Assembly (NCBI GenBank): GCA_013139625.1
Contig: WTAK01000446.1
Span: 1 to 7,666, forward strand
Reading direction: 5' to 3'
DNA length: 7,666 nucleotides
Source: Candidatus Delongbacteria bacterium
GTDB taxonomy: Bacteria; UBA4055
The translations under genes and the position numbers were made by a program. Of the stretch, positions 1 through 6,750 are shown piece after piece (positions within the stretch are counted from its first letter, which is position 1; the number at the start of each line of letters is the position of its first letter). The notes beneath the pieces were generated by a model. That model worked only from the letters and a program-made list of their open reading frames with translations, was not told the origin of the DNA and did not search any database.

Positions 1-770
1 ACAGGAAACCCTAATTTGATTCCATCCAATATCCCGGCTTTCATCTCAGGGTTTACATTACCTCTACCAAAGGCTTCTATGACAAGACCTTTAGCTCCGG
101 CATCAATTGAACAGTCAATAAATTTCCTTCCAACGCCGGAATAGAGTTTGATAAGTTCAACTTTGTATTCTAATTTTTCTACTTCATATTTATATCTTAC
201 TTCTGATCTTCTGTAAAATATTACATCATCGGCATCAACAATTCCTAAGATACCATAATGTGGTGCCTCAAAAGCATTAGTTAGGTTCGTTGATGATTTA
301 TAAACCTCTCTGGCACTGAATATTTCATCATTGATAGCTAAGACAACTCCTCTATCAATACTTTTATCATTTGAAGCTACTCTAATAGCATTCAGAAGAT
401 TCCTTGGGCCATCAAGCCCACTTTCTTCATTTGATCTCATTGCTGCAGTCAGTACGATAGGTTTTAATGTTTGTAAAGTTAGAAAGAGCATATAAGCTGT
501 TTCTTCCACAGTGTCAGTTCCATGTGTAATAACGACCCCATCAAAATCATCGATGACATTAGATATATACTTAGACAGCTCAAACATCATAGGTGGTGTC
601 ATCATTGGGCTTGGAATGTTACTAAATTCATACAAAGTAATATCTGCAACATTCTTTATTTCAGGTATCAATTCTAATATTTCTCTACCACTAAGCGAAG
701 GCACTACACCACTCTTAGAAGCTTTCATTGATATTGTACCACCGGTTGTTATCACTAAGATTTTTTTCAT
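1..770 (-). CDS. ansA: L-asparaginase (cytoplasmic-type), C-terminus cut by the window edge
   Basis: Translating the minus strand from the ATG at 768-770 gives 256 uninterrupted residues to the left edge. The family hydrolyses L-asparagine to aspartate and ammonia. Seen directly: the N-terminal TTGGTIS motif with nucleophile Thr12, substrate-binding Ser54 in IPSPMMTP, the HGTDT motif (83-87, with Thr85 and Asp86 of the second catalytic triad), and Lys158 in the SAREVYKSSTNLTNAF stretch. An EAFGRGNV segment near residue 232 matches the family. No signal peptide is present, so a cytoplasmic enzyme is expected. Complete members are about 320-350 residues, so roughly 70 or more are missing to the left. 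The start is supported by the beta-strand MKKILVITTGGT beginning directly there; the upstream ribosome binding site is weak. The gene is divergent from the small zinc-ribbon gene. The type I (ansA) versus other asparaginase label is by similarity only; some relatives are amidotransferase (GatD) subunits, but those carry an extra N-terminal domain that is absent here. Confidence 0.93.
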   Translation of the reverse strand, partial: MKKILVITTGGTISMKASKSGVVPSLSGREILELIPEIKNVADITLYEFSNIPSPMMTPPMMFELSKYISNVIDDFDGVVITHGTDTVEETAYMLFLTLQTLKPIVLTAAMRSNEESGLDGPRNLLNAIRVASNDKSIDRGVVLAINDEIFSAREVYKSSTNLTNAFEAPHYGILGIVDADDVIFYRRSEVRYKYEVEKLEYKVELIKLYSGVGRKFIDCSIDAGAKGLVIEAFGRGNVNPEMKAGILDGIKLGFP

Positions 771-861
771 ATATTTTTCACTATAAGTTTAGCATTGAGT
801 TAACTTTTACTTTATATTTCAATATAAGTTCTTAAGTTATATATATAATAAGCGGGTTAAA

Positions 862-888
862 TTTATAGTACATGAGCTTAATTATCAA
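862..888 (-). promoter_or_regulatory. Possible leftward promoter for the asparaginase gene
   Basis: On the minus strand a TTGATA (883-888) and a TATAAA (862-867) are each one base from the sigma-70 consensus, but they are separated by only 15 bases, shorter than the preferred 16-18. The distance to the asparaginase ATG would be about 85 bases. The gap is so AT-rich that chance matches are likely, so this is a weak call. Confidence 0.25.
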
Positions 889-931
889 GTAAAATATAAC
901 TTCTGTTTATCCAAGTACAATCTCATCCTAA

Positions 932-977
932 AAAAATATTTTTTTTTCTTGACAATCCATAGCTTAGAGTTTAGATT
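932..977 (+). promoter_or_regulatory. Strong sigma-70-type promoter with UP-like A/T tract
   Basis: A perfect -35 box TTGACA (949-954) is followed by a 17-base spacer and a -10 box TAGATT (972-977, four of six consensus bases). Immediately upstream, positions 932-942 read AAAAATATTTT, an exact match to the distal UP-element consensus AAAWWTWTTTT bound by the RNA polymerase alpha C-terminal domain in E. coli, shifted a few bases closer to the -35 than in rrnB P1. Transcription would start near 984, leaving a leader of about 57 bases before the small gene at 1041. Position and orientation fit that gene alone. Consensus rules are borrowed from E. coli and may not transfer exactly. Confidence 0.7.
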
Positions 978-1040
978 GTTTACATTAAAGCTAAAAAATT
1001 ATTTTTCAAGAAGAAGTGAACTAAAAAAAAGGAGTCAGAA

Positions 1041-1196
1041 ATGGCAAAAAAAGAAATCGGTTATTGCGTAAAGTGCAGAGAGAAGAAGGAATTCAAGAAT
1101 GCAAAGAAAGTTACAATGAAGAACGGAAGACCAGCTCTTAAGGGATCTTGCTCAACATGTGGAACTGGAATGTACAAAATTTTATCTTCTAAGTAA
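1041..1196 (+). CDS. 51-residue four-cysteine zinc-ribbon protein (DUF5679-like)
   Basis: This small gene encodes 51 residues from ATG 1041 to TAA 1194-1196. A near-ideal ribosome binding site (AAAAGGAG ending at 1034) lies six bases upstream of the ATG. Two CxxC pairs, Cys9/Cys12 and Cys37/Cys40, are separated by a basic segment with VTMKNGRPALKG, which is the layout of a zinc ribbon. From memory this matches the DUF5679 family, whose members have the same YCVKC, VTMKNGRPA and C-x-x-CGT blocks; function is unknown. The protein is very basic (12 Lys, 2 Arg), so RNA, ribosome or DNA contact is plausible but is inference. Eight of 12 lysines use AAG, unlike the AAA-rich neighbour downstream, and the gene has its own promoter and terminator, which suggests a single-gene, highly expressed transcript. 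Not a recognised ribosomal protein. Confidence 0.9.
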   Translation: MAKKEIGYCVKCREKKEFKNAKKVTMKNGRPALKGSCSTCGTGMYKILSSK

Positions 1197-1215
1197 GATA
1201 GACTTGAACAAGTTC

Positions 1216-1244
1216 AAAGGGAAGTTTTTTACTTCCCTTTTTTT
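1216..1244 (+). terminator. Rho-independent terminator after the small zinc-ribbon gene
   Basis: A perfect 10-base-pair stem pairs AAAGGGAAGT (1216-1225) with ACTTCCCTTT (1231-1240) across a five-T loop, followed by TTTT (1241-1244). It begins 20 bases after the small gene's stop codon and ends 30 bases before the lipid kinase ATG. It should end the small transcript. Any expression of the downstream gene from that promoter would be read-through. Confidence 0.9.
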
Positions 1245-1273
1245 ATTTCAATAAAAAGTAAGAAGTATTCACA

Positions 1274-2131
1274 ATGATATATTTTATTTTTAATAAAGCC
1301 TCTGGTACATATACTATTGAACGGGAAGAATTAATTCGTAAACATTCTGAATTATTGTTCAAAGATCAGTTTGTTATTAGATACACAAAGCAATTTAATA
1401 ACGATTTTATACCTGACATTACTCCCAATCAAATAAACGAGAATGACTCTATTATCGCTGTAGGTGGAGATGGCACTATTAGTCTATGCCTGCAATTCAT
1501 TCATGATAATAATCTTACAGATAAAGTGTTTTTAGGATTTATTCCTGCTGGAACAGGAAATAATATGGTAAAGATATCTAATCTAAGTAAAGATATATCC
1601 AAAGCATTAGATATTATAAAAAATAGGAAAACCAAAGTATTACAATATGGTACTATCAATGATCAAAAAGTATTTTTAAATTTTAGTTTAGGATTTACTT
1701 CTTATGTTTTACGAAATCGTAAAACAAAAACCTTAAAGGGTTATGTTATTGATGGAATCAGAAATTATTTCAAATTTTCTTCCTCAAGAATCAAGCTATC
1801 TTCAGAGAATAATAAGATCGACACTGAACTATTTGTTGCTTTTTTTATCAACACTTCACATTACTTATCATTCATAAGATTTCTAAAAAATAATAATACA
1901 ACTGAAAATATTCACATATTTTATCTGCCTAAAGCAAATAAACTATTTAATTTCATAAAACTATTGCCTCTATTAATAGGAATAAAATTCTTCAAGACAC
2001 TTACTTTAAAATATTTTACTATTGAACTTACTACAGATCAAAATATCGAAATAGATGGTGATATTTATAAAACAAAGGAACGATTATTGCGTATAAAAAA
2101 CAATCTTAAGGTAAATTTCATATCAGGTTAA
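1274..2131 (+). CDS. Diacylglycerol/lipid kinase family protein (DAGK catalytic domain)
   Basis: The 285-residue protein resembles the bacterial DgkB/YegS lipid kinase family, which transfers phosphate from ATP to diacylglycerol or related lipids at the membrane face. The nucleotide-binding signature AVGGDGTIS (GGDGT at 64-68) and the FIPAGTGNN block (PAGTGN at 91-96) are clear. The NFSLGFTS block (136-143) and the C-terminal EIDGD (259-263) fit the beta-sandwich domain that closes the active site. Length is normal for the family (about 290-310). No signal peptide or membrane span is visible; a hydrophobic stretch, FIKLLPLLIGIKFF (227-240), may touch the membrane. The start is immediately before the first beta-strand IYFIFN, although the ribosome binding site is poor. 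The gene is strongly AAA/TTA biased. It sits between a terminator and sppA with no visible promoter, so the source of its transcription is unclear. The substrate cannot be read from sequence. Confidence 0.88.
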   Translation: MIYFIFNKASGTYTIEREELIRKHSELLFKDQFVIRYTKQFNNDFIPDITPNQINENDSIIAVGGDGTISLCLQFIHDNNLTDKVFLGFIPAGTGNNMVKISNLSKDISKALDIIKNRKTKVLQYGTINDQKVFLNFSLGFTSYVLRNRKTKTLKGYVIDGIRNYFKFSSSRIKLSSENNKIDTELFVAFFINTSHYLSFIRFLKNNNTTENIHIFYLPKANKLFNFIKLLPLLIGIKFFKTLTLKYFTIELTTDQNIEIDGDIYKTKERLLRIKNNLKVNFISG

Positions 2132-2195
2132 AATTAATGACAACTTTTATTCTACTTTTCAGTCGAAGGGTGAAATATTAAAAAAGGAGCAAACA

Positions 2196-4598
2196 ATGTT
2201 AAAAAGAAGTACAATATTAATTCTATCAATCATGGTCGTGCAGAATCTTTTTTCGATAGGATTTTCTTACAGCAACACAGGTATAGCATCAGAAAAACTT
2301 GCATTCAAAGTTGCTAAAAATCCATCTTTGCTCGGCTATGATCCTTCAGTAAGTGTTTTAGCTTATGCTGACCATGATAATGATAAGATAAATGGCAACG
2401 GTGTTTATTTGACTTTGAACACTTTAGGATTTGGTTATGCAAAAGATGTTGCTGAGAAAGAATATTACATCTTCTCCAGTGGAAGTAAAATGATCGACGG
2501 AGTTTATTTCGGGTCAGCTTTGAGGTGGTTCAGTTCTGATCTGAATCCTGAATATGATTTGTCTTTAACTTTAAGACCAACAAGGTATCTATCAATTGCA
2601 GGAAATGTGCAAAATATTTTTCAGGTGAACAGTAACAATATTATAACTAATGCAGGTTTAACATACAGACCTTTTTCTAATACAAAATTACAATTACTGG
2701 GTGATATATCTTTCGTTGATGATAAAGTTGACCAATCATTTTATGATATTGGTTTGTCATCTGAGATATTTGAGGGTATTTCTTTATCTGCAGGTTATGC
2801 AAATAGTATGGCGGATGGATTTGATCCTGTTTATTCTGTCGGCATTAACATTTCAAACGGACGGAAAAACATAGGTTCAACTTATAATGTAGAAACGAAT
2901 TCATATAATACCTACTACCAAGCATCAAATACTAAAGGGATTAAATTTATTAAACGTAAAGATAGTAAGATGATCGAGATCGTACTTGAAGGAGCATATA
3001 AAGAAGAAGTTCCAAAAGGCAACTTTCTAAGCTCAATGTTTGGCAAAAAAGGCAAAACAACTAGAATATTGATAAATGAAATAAATAAACTTTCAGATGA
3101 CCCTGAAATTGCAGGAATCCTACTGAAAACAAAATCTTATTCTATGACTTTTGCTCAGAGAGAAGAATTAAGAATTGCACTGAAAGATTTTAAAGACAAA
3201 GGCAAAAAGATCATTACATATTTCATCAGTTCAACTCAGAATAATTATTATTTAGCATCTGTCTCCGATAAGATATTTATGTATCCTGAAGGAGAAATTG
3301 AACTTGCAGGTATTGGAATCGAAATGATGTTCTTTAAGAATATTTTAGATAAATTAGGCATCAAAGTTCAAATTGTAAGACATGGTAAATTTAAAGGTGC
3401 AGTTGAACCTTTTATGCTTGATCAAGCAAGCCCTGAAAACGTTGAGCAATTTGATAGATTCTTAACTATTCTTGATGATCATTTGAAAAAATGTATCAGC
3501 GAAGGTAGAAATATAACAGTAGATAAACTTAATGAAATATTTGATACAGTTCCATATCATACAGCTGCTTCTGCTAAAAAGCTTAATCTGATCGATGATT
3601 TCTTTCCTGAGAACAAACTTAAAGACAAAGTAAAAGAGGTTATGGGAAATAAAGTAAGAATGATTTCTTCAAAGAATCATTTGTTTGCCGTAAATAAGAA
3701 TGATATCTGGAAAACTATCAATCAGAAACAAATTGCAATAGTTTATGCTACCGGATCTATTAAATCAGGTAAAAGTAGTAGTGGTGGATTTTTATCAGGT
3801 CCTGTAATGGGAAGTGAAACTACAGCAGAATTAATCAGAAAAGCCAGAAAGAATAAAAAGGTTAAAGCTATTGTATTCAGAGTTGATTCAGGCGGTGGCA
3901 GTGGTTTAGCATCTGATATTATACTTAATGAACTTAGATTAGCTCAGACTGAAGATAAAAAACCTGTGATCGTTTCTATGGGTAGTATGGCTGCTTCCGG
4001 AGGATATTGGATCTCTTGTTATGCAGATAAGATATTTGCAGACAATACGACTTTAACAGGGTCTATCGGTGTTTTTGGGATGATACCTTCTTTTGAAGAG
4101 TTGGCAACAAAAATTGGAGTTACCACTCAAAAAATCAAGAAAAATAAATTTGCCGCAAACTCTATGTTTAAGGACATGACAAGTGATGAAACTAAATTTG
4201 TTCAGCAACTTGTAGATGATTTCTATGATGGATTTATTAAAAAAGTAGCTGATGCTAGAAATATGAGTGTTGAAGATGTTGATAAGATAGCAGAAGGAAG
4301 GATCTGGGGAGCAGAGGATGCTAAGAAGATCGGTATCATTGATGAAATAGGTAGTTTGAATGATGCTATAGCTTATGCAGCAGAAACTGTAGGCATAAAA
4401 GATATTGATATTCTAGACCTAAGTATTTACACCAAAACAGGACAATTTAATTTATCTGATATATTCACTATAGGTGTAACAGAAAAAATAAGTGAGATAA
4501 TTCCTATTAAATCTAGTTCAGTTTCAACAATGATGGATATGAATGCTAAAGGAGAAAAGATATTACTTATGCTTCCTTATGATATGGAGATCGAATAA
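2196..4598 (+). CDS. sppA: Exported SppA-type S49 peptidase with N-terminal beta-strand-rich domain
   Basis: This is an 800-residue protein with a strong AAAGGAG ribosome binding site eight bases before ATG 2196. Residues 1-24 form a signal peptide (MLKRS, then a hydrophobic core ending near SIGFS). Residues about 25-245 alternate short polar/apolar strands such as VYLTLNTLGFGYA, DLSLTLRPTRYLSIAG and GISLSAGYA, typical of a small outer-membrane barrel. Residues about 255-480 are the non-nucleophile S49 domain carrying the catalytic lysine, Lys400 in GKFKGAVEPF. Residues about 510-735 are the second S49 domain with nucleophile Ser601 in MAASGGYW. This matches the Ser/Lys dyad of the long (67K) E. 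coli SppA, which degrades leftover signal peptides at the membrane. E. coli SppA is about 618 residues; the excess is the N-terminal domain. The oxyanion-loop motif reads RVDSGGGSG (562-570), where SPGGS is usual. The last 60 residues have no obvious counterpart. The gene lies 64 bases after the lipid kinase with no terminator between, so co-transcription is possible. Confidence 0.92.
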   Translation: MLKRSTILILSIMVVQNLFSIGFSYSNTGIASEKLAFKVAKNPSLLGYDPSVSVLAYADHDNDKINGNGVYLTLNTLGFGYAKDVAEKEYYIFSSGSKMIDGVYFGSALRWFSSDLNPEYDLSLTLRPTRYLSIAGNVQNIFQVNSNNIITNAGLTYRPFSNTKLQLLGDISFVDDKVDQSFYDIGLSSEIFEGISLSAGYANSMADGFDPVYSVGINISNGRKNIGSTYNVETNSYNTYYQASNTKGIKFIKRKDSKMIEIVLEGAYKEEVPKGNFLSSMFGKKGKTTRILINEINKLSDDPEIAGILLKTKSYSMTFAQREELRIALKDFKDKGKKIITYFISSTQNNYYLASVSDKIFMYPEGEIELAGIGIEMMFFKNILDKLGIKVQIVRHGKFKGAVEPFMLDQASPENVEQFDRFLTILDDHLKKCISEGRNITVDKLNEIFDTVPYHTAASAKKLNLIDDFFPENKLKDKVKEVMGNKVRMISSKNHLFAVNKNDIWKTINQKQIAIVYATGSIKSGKSSSGGFLSGPVMGSETTAELIRKARKNKKVKAIVFRVDSGGGSGLASDIILNELRLAQTEDKKPVIVSMGSMAASGGYWISCYADKIFADNTTLTGSIGVFGMIPSFEELATKIGVTTQKIKKNKFAANSMFKDMTSDETKFVQQLVDDFYDGFIKKVADARNMSVEDVDKIAEGRIWGAEDAKKIGIIDEIGSLNDAIAYAAETVGIKDIDILDLSIYTKTGQFNLSDIFTIGVTEKISEIIPIKSSSVSTMMDMNAKGEKILLMLPYDMEIE

Positions 4599-4604
4599 TT
4601 TGTT

Positions 4605-4640
4605 CTTTGTAGGGTACACAGATCTGCGTACCCTACAAAG
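4605..4640. repeat. 36-base intergenic palindrome after sppA (REP-like, possible terminator)
   Basis: CTTTGTAGGGTAC (4605-4617) pairs perfectly over 13 bases with GTACCCTACAAAG (4628-4640). The ten-base loop itself holds the palindrome CAGATCTG (4619-4626), so the element is self-complementary almost end to end apart from one A/C pair. It lies six bases after the sppA stop codon. A five-T run (4647-4651) follows but is six bases past the stem, so it is an imperfect intrinsic terminator. TACCCT recurs at 4642-4647, giving a second but much weaker pairing option beside the T run. The GTAG/CTAC edges recur in the two other palindromes of this window. Confidence 0.85.
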
Positions 4641-4653
4641 ATACCCTTTTTAT

Positions 4654-4671
4654 CTGTAAATAATTTCACAA
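4654..4671. promoter_or_regulatory. Candidate Rex operator upstream of rex
   Basis: CTGTAAA (4654-4660), TAAT, TTCACAA (4665-4671) fits the known Rex operator form TTGTGAA-N4-TTCACAA with all seven bases of the right half and five of seven of the left half. It lies about 90 bases before the rex start codon. Rex binds such sites when NADH is low and often controls its own gene. The site is 17 bases upstream of the best -35 box, so simple promoter blocking is not obvious; the true start site may differ from the one proposed here. Confidence 0.55.
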
Positions 4672-4688
4672 TTTTTTTAATAATCTAC

Positions 4689-4716
4689 TTGACTATTGTT
4701 TTAATAGAATTAAATT
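4689..4716 (+). promoter_or_regulatory. Probable rex promoter
   Basis: TTGACT (4689-4694, five of six) and TAAATT (4711-4716, four of six) are spaced by 16 bases. Transcription would begin near 4723 and leave a leader of about 38 bases before ATG 4761. A 6-base AT-rich inverted repeat (TTTAAT 4700-4705, ATTAAA 4709-4714) overlaps the -10 region and could be a second protein site or chance. Background AT content lowers certainty. Confidence 0.45.
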
Positions 4717-4760
4717 ACTTCAATAATAAATTATAGCACTAAATAAAAAAAAGAAGACAT

Positions 4761-5393
4761 ATGAACAGCGTATCCCAAAGAACAATTGAACGTTTAAGCT
4801 TATACAGAAGAAGGCTAATGATAGAATTGGCTGAGATGGACTATATCTTTTCACATCAGTTGGCAAAAATATCTAATTCAACAGCTGCTCAGGTAAGAAG
4901 AGATCTAATGCACTTAGGTTATGCGGGAGTTCCTAGAAAAGGCTATAAGATCAAAGATTTAATTAGATGTATAAGTCAATTCCTTGATCCTGCAAAGATC
5001 GAGAATGTTGTTATTGTAGGAGTTGGAAATTTGGGAAAAGCTCTGCTGACATTCTTCACGGGGAGAAGACCTAAATTATCTCTGGTTGCTTGTTTTGATA
5101 TAGATGAGAATAAAGTTGGCACTGATATTGCTGGTGTTCCATGTTTTCACTTGAATGAGATGCCACAAAAGATCAAAGAATTAAAGGTAAATATCGGAGT
5201 TATCAGTTCAACTGAGAATGCTACTAAAGCTATATCTGAGATGATGATAGCTGCAGGTATAAAGTCGATCATCAATTTTACTTGTTTTCCATTGAATATA
5301 GCTGATTCTGAGAATGTCTTCTTAGAGCAGATTGATATAACAGCATCGTTTGAAAAAGCTGCTTATTTTACAAAATTAAATTTGAAGAAATAA
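4761..5393 (+). CDS. rex: Redox-sensing transcriptional repressor Rex
   Basis: The 210-residue protein is full length for Rex (about 205-220). Rex is a homodimer that reads the NADH/NAD+ ratio: it binds operators as apo or NAD+ form and releases DNA when NADH rises, usually controlling fermentation, respiration and hydrogen metabolism genes. Residues 8-75 form the winged-helix DNA-binding part, with the family pattern RLSLYRRRL, the recognition-helix region STAAQVRRDLMHLGYAG, and RKGYKIKDLI. Residues 81-185 form the Rossmann domain with GVGNLG (GxGxxG at 87-92), an acidic strand end FDIDENKVG (112-120), and SSTENAT (149-155). The C-terminal helix ITASFEKAAYFTK (193-205) corresponds to the domain-swapped helix of the dimer. 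The ATG has only a modest AAGAAG upstream but is the sole start consistent with family length. The gene is likely a single transcription unit, and a candidate Rex site upstream suggests autoregulation. Its targets are not in this window. Confidence 0.95.
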   Translation: MNSVSQRTIERLSLYRRRLMIELAEMDYIFSHQLAKISNSTAAQVRRDLMHLGYAGVPRKGYKIKDLIRCISQFLDPAKIENVVIVGVGNLGKALLTFFTGRRPKLSLVACFDIDENKVGTDIAGVPCFHLNEMPQKIKELKVNIGVISSTENATKAISEMMIAAGIKSIINFTCFPLNIADSENVFLEQIDITASFEKAAYFTKLNLKK

Positions 5394-5395
5394 AT

Positions 5396-5424
5396 GTAAA
5401 GATGTTGCAGTGCAACGTCTCTAC
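5396..5424. repeat. 29-base palindrome filling the rex/murA convergent gap
   Basis: GTAAAGATGTTGCA (5396-5409) faces TGCAACGTCTCTAC (5411-5424) around a single G. The arms match at 12 of 14 positions, with one G/T wobble and one A/C mismatch. The two stop codons are 30 bases apart and this element takes up nearly all of that space, its last base being the first base of the murA stop codon (read on the plus strand). Neither side carries a good T run, so it is a poor intrinsic terminator by the usual rule, though it could still slow converging polymerases. The minus strand begins GTAGAGACGTTGCA, a word I recall in dispersed palindromes of cyanobacteria and other groups. Confidence 0.8.
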
Positions 5425-6713
5425 TATCCACTTATTCTTTCGATCCTGGCACCTAATCCATTCAATTTATCCTCAACACCTTCATAACCTCTGTCAATCT
5501 GCTTGATATTATAAATGATCGACTTACCTTTTGCTGATAAAGCTGCAATAAGCATGGTCATACCGGCTCTGATATCAGGAGATGACAATTCCACCCCGTG
5601 AAGTTTACTTGGACCTGTAATGACGACTCTATGGGGATCACAAAGTACAAGTTTTGCACCCATTCTTATAAGTGAATCTACAAAGAATAATCTGCCTTCG
5701 AACATTTTCTCATGGATCATAATAGTTCCCTTAGAGAATAATGAAGCTACAACCATGATACTGGTAAGATCAGCTGGGAAACTTGGCCATGGTTGATCAG
5801 AGATAGATGGGATTTTACCACCGAAGTCATCATGAACTTTTAATTTTTGTCCACCGGGAATAAAAATATCTTTATTTTTTACTTCAATATTCAATCCTAT
5901 CTTTGCAAATGCAGGGAAAATAATATCCATATGTTTTGTATAAGCATTCTTTATAGTAATACCATTACCGATTGTTGCAGCAAGTCCAATAAAAGACCCT
6001 ACTTCAATATGATCCGGCATTATTGTATGCTTTGCACCATGTAATTTCTTAACTCCGGTTATTATAAGCATGTTCGTACCGACACCTTTGATCTTAGCTC
6101 CCATTGCTACCAATAAATTACAAAGTCCTTGCACATGAGGTTCACAAGCACAATTGTAAATTGAAGTTTTTCCGGTAGTAAGAACAGCCAACATGACTGC
6201 ATTCTCTGTAGCCATAACAGAAGCTTCATCAAATGTAAAATCTTTTCCTGAAAGCTTTTTTCCGATTAATTTACATCCTGCTTTCTTATCATCGATCTTT
6301 ACACCTAATTCCTGGAATGCCATCAAATGAGAATCAATTCTTCTCTGACCTATCTTATCTCCACCTGTAGATGGTAAAGTAATTGAGCCTTTTCTAATGA
6401 TAACAGGTGCCATATATAATAATGAACTTCTAATTCTTGATGCTAAACTGTCATTGAGATAGTCTTTATTTATCTTTTTAGCTGTGAAAGAAAATTTATT
6501 AGCTTTGATCTTCTTAACTTTTACTCCAAGATCCTTTGCAATATCAATCATGATATTTGTATCAATAATATTTGGAATATTTGATAGAATAACTTCTTCA
6601 TCGGTTAATAGAGTAGCTGCAATGACCGGAAGAGCTTCATTTTTATTACCTGAAGCATAGATATCACCTTTAAGCTTCTTTCCACCGTTTACTATAAAAT
6701 AATCTTTTGACAT
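5424..6713 (-). CDS. murA: UDP-N-acetylglucosamine 1-carboxyvinyltransferase, Asp-type active-site loop
   Basis: The 429-residue protein is the first committed enzyme of peptidoglycan synthesis, transferring enolpyruvate from PEP to UDP-GlcNAc in the cytoplasm. Length is normal (about 420-440). Seen: SGNKNEALP with Lys24/Asn25 (E. coli Lys22/Asn23), the mobile loop GGDKIGQRRID (117-127), FPADL with Asp315 (E. coli Asp305), FEGR with Arg341, SPDIRAG with Arg382, and the closing IDRGYEGVEDKL with Arg408 (E. coli Arg397). The loop carries Asp119 where E. coli has Cys115, the residue alkylated by fosfomycin; Asp there is natural in Mycobacterium, Chlamydia and Borrelia enzymes and gives intrinsic resistance. 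The ATG at 6711-6713 has AAAGGG 12 bases upstream. The gene follows the TPR gene by 72 bases, with a palindrome between. A MurA-like paralogue elsewhere in the genome is possible, but all main catalytic residues are intact. Confidence 0.95.
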   Translation of the reverse strand: MSKDYFIVNGGKKLKGDIYASGNKNEALPVIAATLLTDEEVILSNIPNIIDTNIMIDIAKDLGVKVKKIKANKFSFTAKKINKDYLNDSLASRIRSSLLYMAPVIIRKGSITLPSTGGDKIGQRRIDSHLMAFQELGVKIDDKKAGCKLIGKKLSGKDFTFDEASVMATENAVMLAVLTTGKTSIYNCACEPHVQGLCNLLVAMGAKIKGVGTNMLIITGVKKLHGAKHTIMPDHIEVGSFIGLAATIGNGITIKNAYTKHMDIIFPAFAKIGLNIEVKNKDIFIPGGQKLKVHDDFGGKIPSISDQPWPSFPADLTSIMVVASLFSKGTIMIHEKMFEGRLFFVDSLIRMGAKLVLCDPHRVVITGPSKLHGVELSSPDIRAGMTMLIAALSAKGKSIIYNIKQIDRGYEGVEDKLNGLGARIERISG

Positions 6714-6750
6714 ATTAAATGACCCTTTATCTTAATTTTAATACGATTCC

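Noticed and set aside
511..786. Plus-strand open frame of 91 codons
   Set aside because: It lies opposite the asparaginase gene, whose translation has clear catalytic motifs across the same bases; the plus-strand product has no family features and no ribosome binding site.
980..1040. Possible riboswitch or leader RNA before the zinc-ribbon gene
   Set aside because: The leader of about 57 bases is short and AT-rich, with only a trivial AAAAAT/ATTTTT inverted repeat and no conserved aptamer-like structure.
1201..1215. Inverted repeat TTGAAC-AA-GTTCAA just before the terminator
   Set aside because: A two-base loop is sterically poor as an RNA hairpin, and the arms are only six bases; it may be chance next to the real terminator stem.
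5847..6044. Plus-strand open frame of 65 codons
   Set aside because: It is antisense to the middle of murA, with no recognisable domain and no start signals.
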